23,508 bases of DNA, from the NCBI GenBank assembly GCA_937915785.1, contig CALGGY010000012.1:1-23508 (forward strand). The letters run 5' to 3'. Of the stretch, positions 22,206-23,508 are shown piece by piece (the first letter of the stretch is position 1; each line of letters begins with the position of its first letter). This DNA comes from an uncultured Bacteroidales bacterium (GTDB taxonomy: Bacteria > Bacteroidota > Bacteroidia > Bacteroidales > P3). The position numbers and the translations under genes were made by a program. Under the pieces are notes generated by a model. It ran no database searches and had not been told where the DNA came from. It saw nothing but the letters and a program-made list of their open reading frames with translations.

Positions 22206-23156
22206 TCACTGCCATTCCAGCAGGCAGGCGGCGGATACGAAACCGGCACCGAAAGCCGACATCACTATCTTGTCGCCTTTGTGGATACGGCCGTTGGCCA
22301 GCATCTCGTCGAGCAGAATGGGTATGCTTGCCGACGATGTGTTGCCGTAAAATTCGATGTTGGATGGGAATTTTTCTTCGGGTTCTTTAAGCTGCGAACG
22401 TATGCCGTCGATAATGCGTTTGTTGGCCTGATGTATGAGGAAATAGTCGATGTTGGACGGGGTAAGTCCCTGACGGGAAAGCATTTTCATTATGTCTTTC
22501 GACGATTCCGACACTGCTTGGCGGAAAAGCTCGCGGCCTTTCATCACCAGAGGTTGGCCTTTGATGTAGTTTTTCTCGTAAGGAGTCTGTTCCAAGCCAC
22601 GCTCGTAGTACAGCACGTCGCGGTTGTATATCATGGTAAGCTGCACGTCCTTGAACGAGTCGCCGGGGCCTACTATCACTGCACCTGCGCCGTCGGCAAA
22701 AAGTATGCTGCAGTCGCGCTCGGCCCAGTTGCAGTATTTGGAGGGTTCCTCGGCACACAGAATCATGATATATCTTGCGTTGCCCGCCTTTATCATGCTG
22801 TCGGCCAGCATCATGGCGTTCACGAAACCGGCACATGCCACGTTGATGTCCAATCCGGCGCACTGTACGCCGATACGCTCCTGCATAAGGCAGCTTAAGC
22901 CGGGAGTTACGTGGCGGTTGGCCACATTGGAGCAGATAAGGAAATCTATTTGTTCGGGACTGAGACCAGATGCTTCGATAGCTTTTTTGGCGGCTATTTC
23001 GGCAATGTCGTAGAGGGTTTCGTCGGAGAGCAGACGGCGGGCCTTGATGCCAGTGCGTTCTGTAATCCACTCGTCGCTTGTATCCAGAAATTTTGCCAAA
23101 TCGTTGTTCGTAACCGATAAAGATGGTAACGCGCTTCCTGTTCCTATTATTTTCAT
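22206..23156 (-). CDS. fabH: 3-oxoacyl-[acyl-carrier-protein] synthase III
   Basis: FabH (KAS III) starts fatty-acid synthesis by condensing acetyl-CoA or a branched acyl-CoA with malonyl-ACP. The 316-residue protein has the expected length and motifs: DEWITERTGI at 28-37, nucleophile Cys108 in NVACAGF, FADGAGAV at 153-160, His242 in IHQAN, Asn272 in GNTSSAS, and SAFGAGF near the end. The ATG at 23156 precedes the normal N-terminus. A well-formed promoter lies about 100 bases upstream, with an inverted repeat in the leader. Related KAS III-like enzymes in secondary pathways share the triad, but the neighbouring fabF supports the primary pathway. Substrate preference (straight or branched chain) cannot be read from the sequence. 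Confidence 0.92.
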   Translation of the reverse strand: MKIIGTGSALPSLSVTNNDLAKFLDTSDEWITERTGIKARRLLSDETLYDIAEIAAKKAIEASGLSPEQIDFLICSNVANRHVTPGLSCLMQERIGVQCAGLDINVACAGFVNAMMLADSMIKAGNARYIMILCAEEPSKYCNWAERDCSILFADGAGAVIVGPGDSFKDVQLTMIYNRDVLYYERGLEQTPYEKNYIKGQPLVMKGRELFRQAVSESSKDIMKMLSRQGLTPSNIDYFLIHQANKRIIDGIRSQLKEPEEKFPSNIEFYGNTSSASIPILLDEMLANGRIHKGDKIVMSAFGAGFVSAACLLEWQ

Positions 23157-23192
23157 AAAGATTTAATAGTTAGTTAGTTATATTTTACCTTT

Positions 23193-23218
23193 GGTACAGA
23201 TTTATACAAAACTGTACC
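23193..23218 (-). promoter_or_regulatory. Inverted repeat in the fabH leader
   Basis: GGTACAG (23193-23199) and CTGTACC (23212-23218) form perfect 7-bp arms around a 12-base AT-rich spacer, between the fabH promoter and its ATG. It could be a dimeric repressor operator or an RNA hairpin in the leader. Confidence 0.5.
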
Positions 23219-23254
23219 GTGTCTTTACAGTTTTTTTACTTCAATTGCGCGGTG

Positions 23255-23286
23255 CAAAGATACAACTTTTTTACGACTCCACAAAA
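23255..23286 (-). promoter_or_regulatory. fabH promoter (TTTTG - 19 bp - TATCTTTG)
   Basis: On the minus strand TTTTG (23286-23282) is followed after 19 bases by TATCTTTG (23262-23255), close to the full Bacteroidota -33/-7 consensus. Transcription would start near 23248, giving a leader of about 90 bases. It is the best promoter in the window. Bases 23287-23508 show no gene, repeat or clear terminator. Confidence 0.85.
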
Positions 23287-23508
23287 CCACGACCAGACAC
23301 ACAACCCCATCGCACTGATTATTAAAACATTATGCCAAATCCACTTAACAATATTTAACAAGCGGCCACACCTCTGGCAATAATTTTCAAGGCCGTTTTG
23401 CAGGGAAATTCATTCCACGAAAAAGCGGCTATCGCATTTTTTTCGCTAAGTTCTCAATAGTGTCCAAAACGTTTTTTCTAAAATATAGTTGATAAAATAA
23501 AATGGGAG

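Noticed and set aside
23360..23395. GGCC...GGCC inverted repeat as a terminator at the right end
   Set aside because: The stem is only about four to five pairs with a long loop and no adjacent T run in the right direction.

Overview
The window looks like a chromosomal segment of a member of the Bacteroidota, most likely Bacteroidales. The evidence is: TAnnTTTG-type -7 promoter boxes; absence of clear Shine-Dalgarno sites; two proteins with type IX secretion (T9SS) C-terminal sorting domains; BspA-type leucine-rich repeats; a zinc-site-poor sirtuin of the kind I recall from Bacteroides; and lipoproteins with short Cys-anchored N-termini. No rRNA, tRNA, CRISPR array, phage or insertion sequence was found.

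Layout. Bases 1-2313 are the only plus-strand region. They hold the tail of a FISUMP-like surface protein, a second decayed copy of that tail, a terminator, a broken ZIP-family metal transporter, and an intact secreted BspA-like LRR protein. A gene-free AT-rich stretch (2314-2880) separates this from the rest, where every gene is on the minus strand. In order of transcription from the right end these are: fabH and fabF (fatty-acid elongation); two small lipoproteins and a Lys-C-like secreted serine protease; fabG; a 60-bp tandem hairpin array; etfB; a long AT-rich leader; a seven-gene surface operon (13986 down to 6171); a CPBP-type membrane protein; and a sirtuin-murB pair.

The main item of interest is the seven-gene operon. 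It joins a VTC-domain polyphosphate-polymerase-like protein and a DUF4956 membrane protein, spaced as neighbours, with two Cthe_2159-type parallel beta-helix carbohydrate-binding proteins (one 893-aa secreted, one 530-aa lipoprotein). It also contains a small T9SS-sorted protein translationally coupled to the large helix protein, a small secreted repeat protein, and a DUF2490 outer-membrane barrel. From memory VTC, DUF4956 and Cthe_2159 genes recur together in distant bacteria without a defined function. This version, adapted to an outer membrane and T9SS, suggests an envelope-spanning system that makes or displays an anionic or phosphate-containing surface matrix. That role is inference.

The non-coding DNA is also unusual. 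At least four intergenic spots carry degenerate heptanucleotide tandem repeats, two of them reaching the stop codons of neighbouring genes. A 60-bp unit containing a GC hairpin is repeated four times between fabG and etfB. A cluster of short perfect hairpins, including two interleaved palindromes, lies downstream of fabF. The protease gene changes base composition near its domain boundary, suggesting that its catalytic half and the adjoining lipoprotein genes have a different origin from its C-terminal half.
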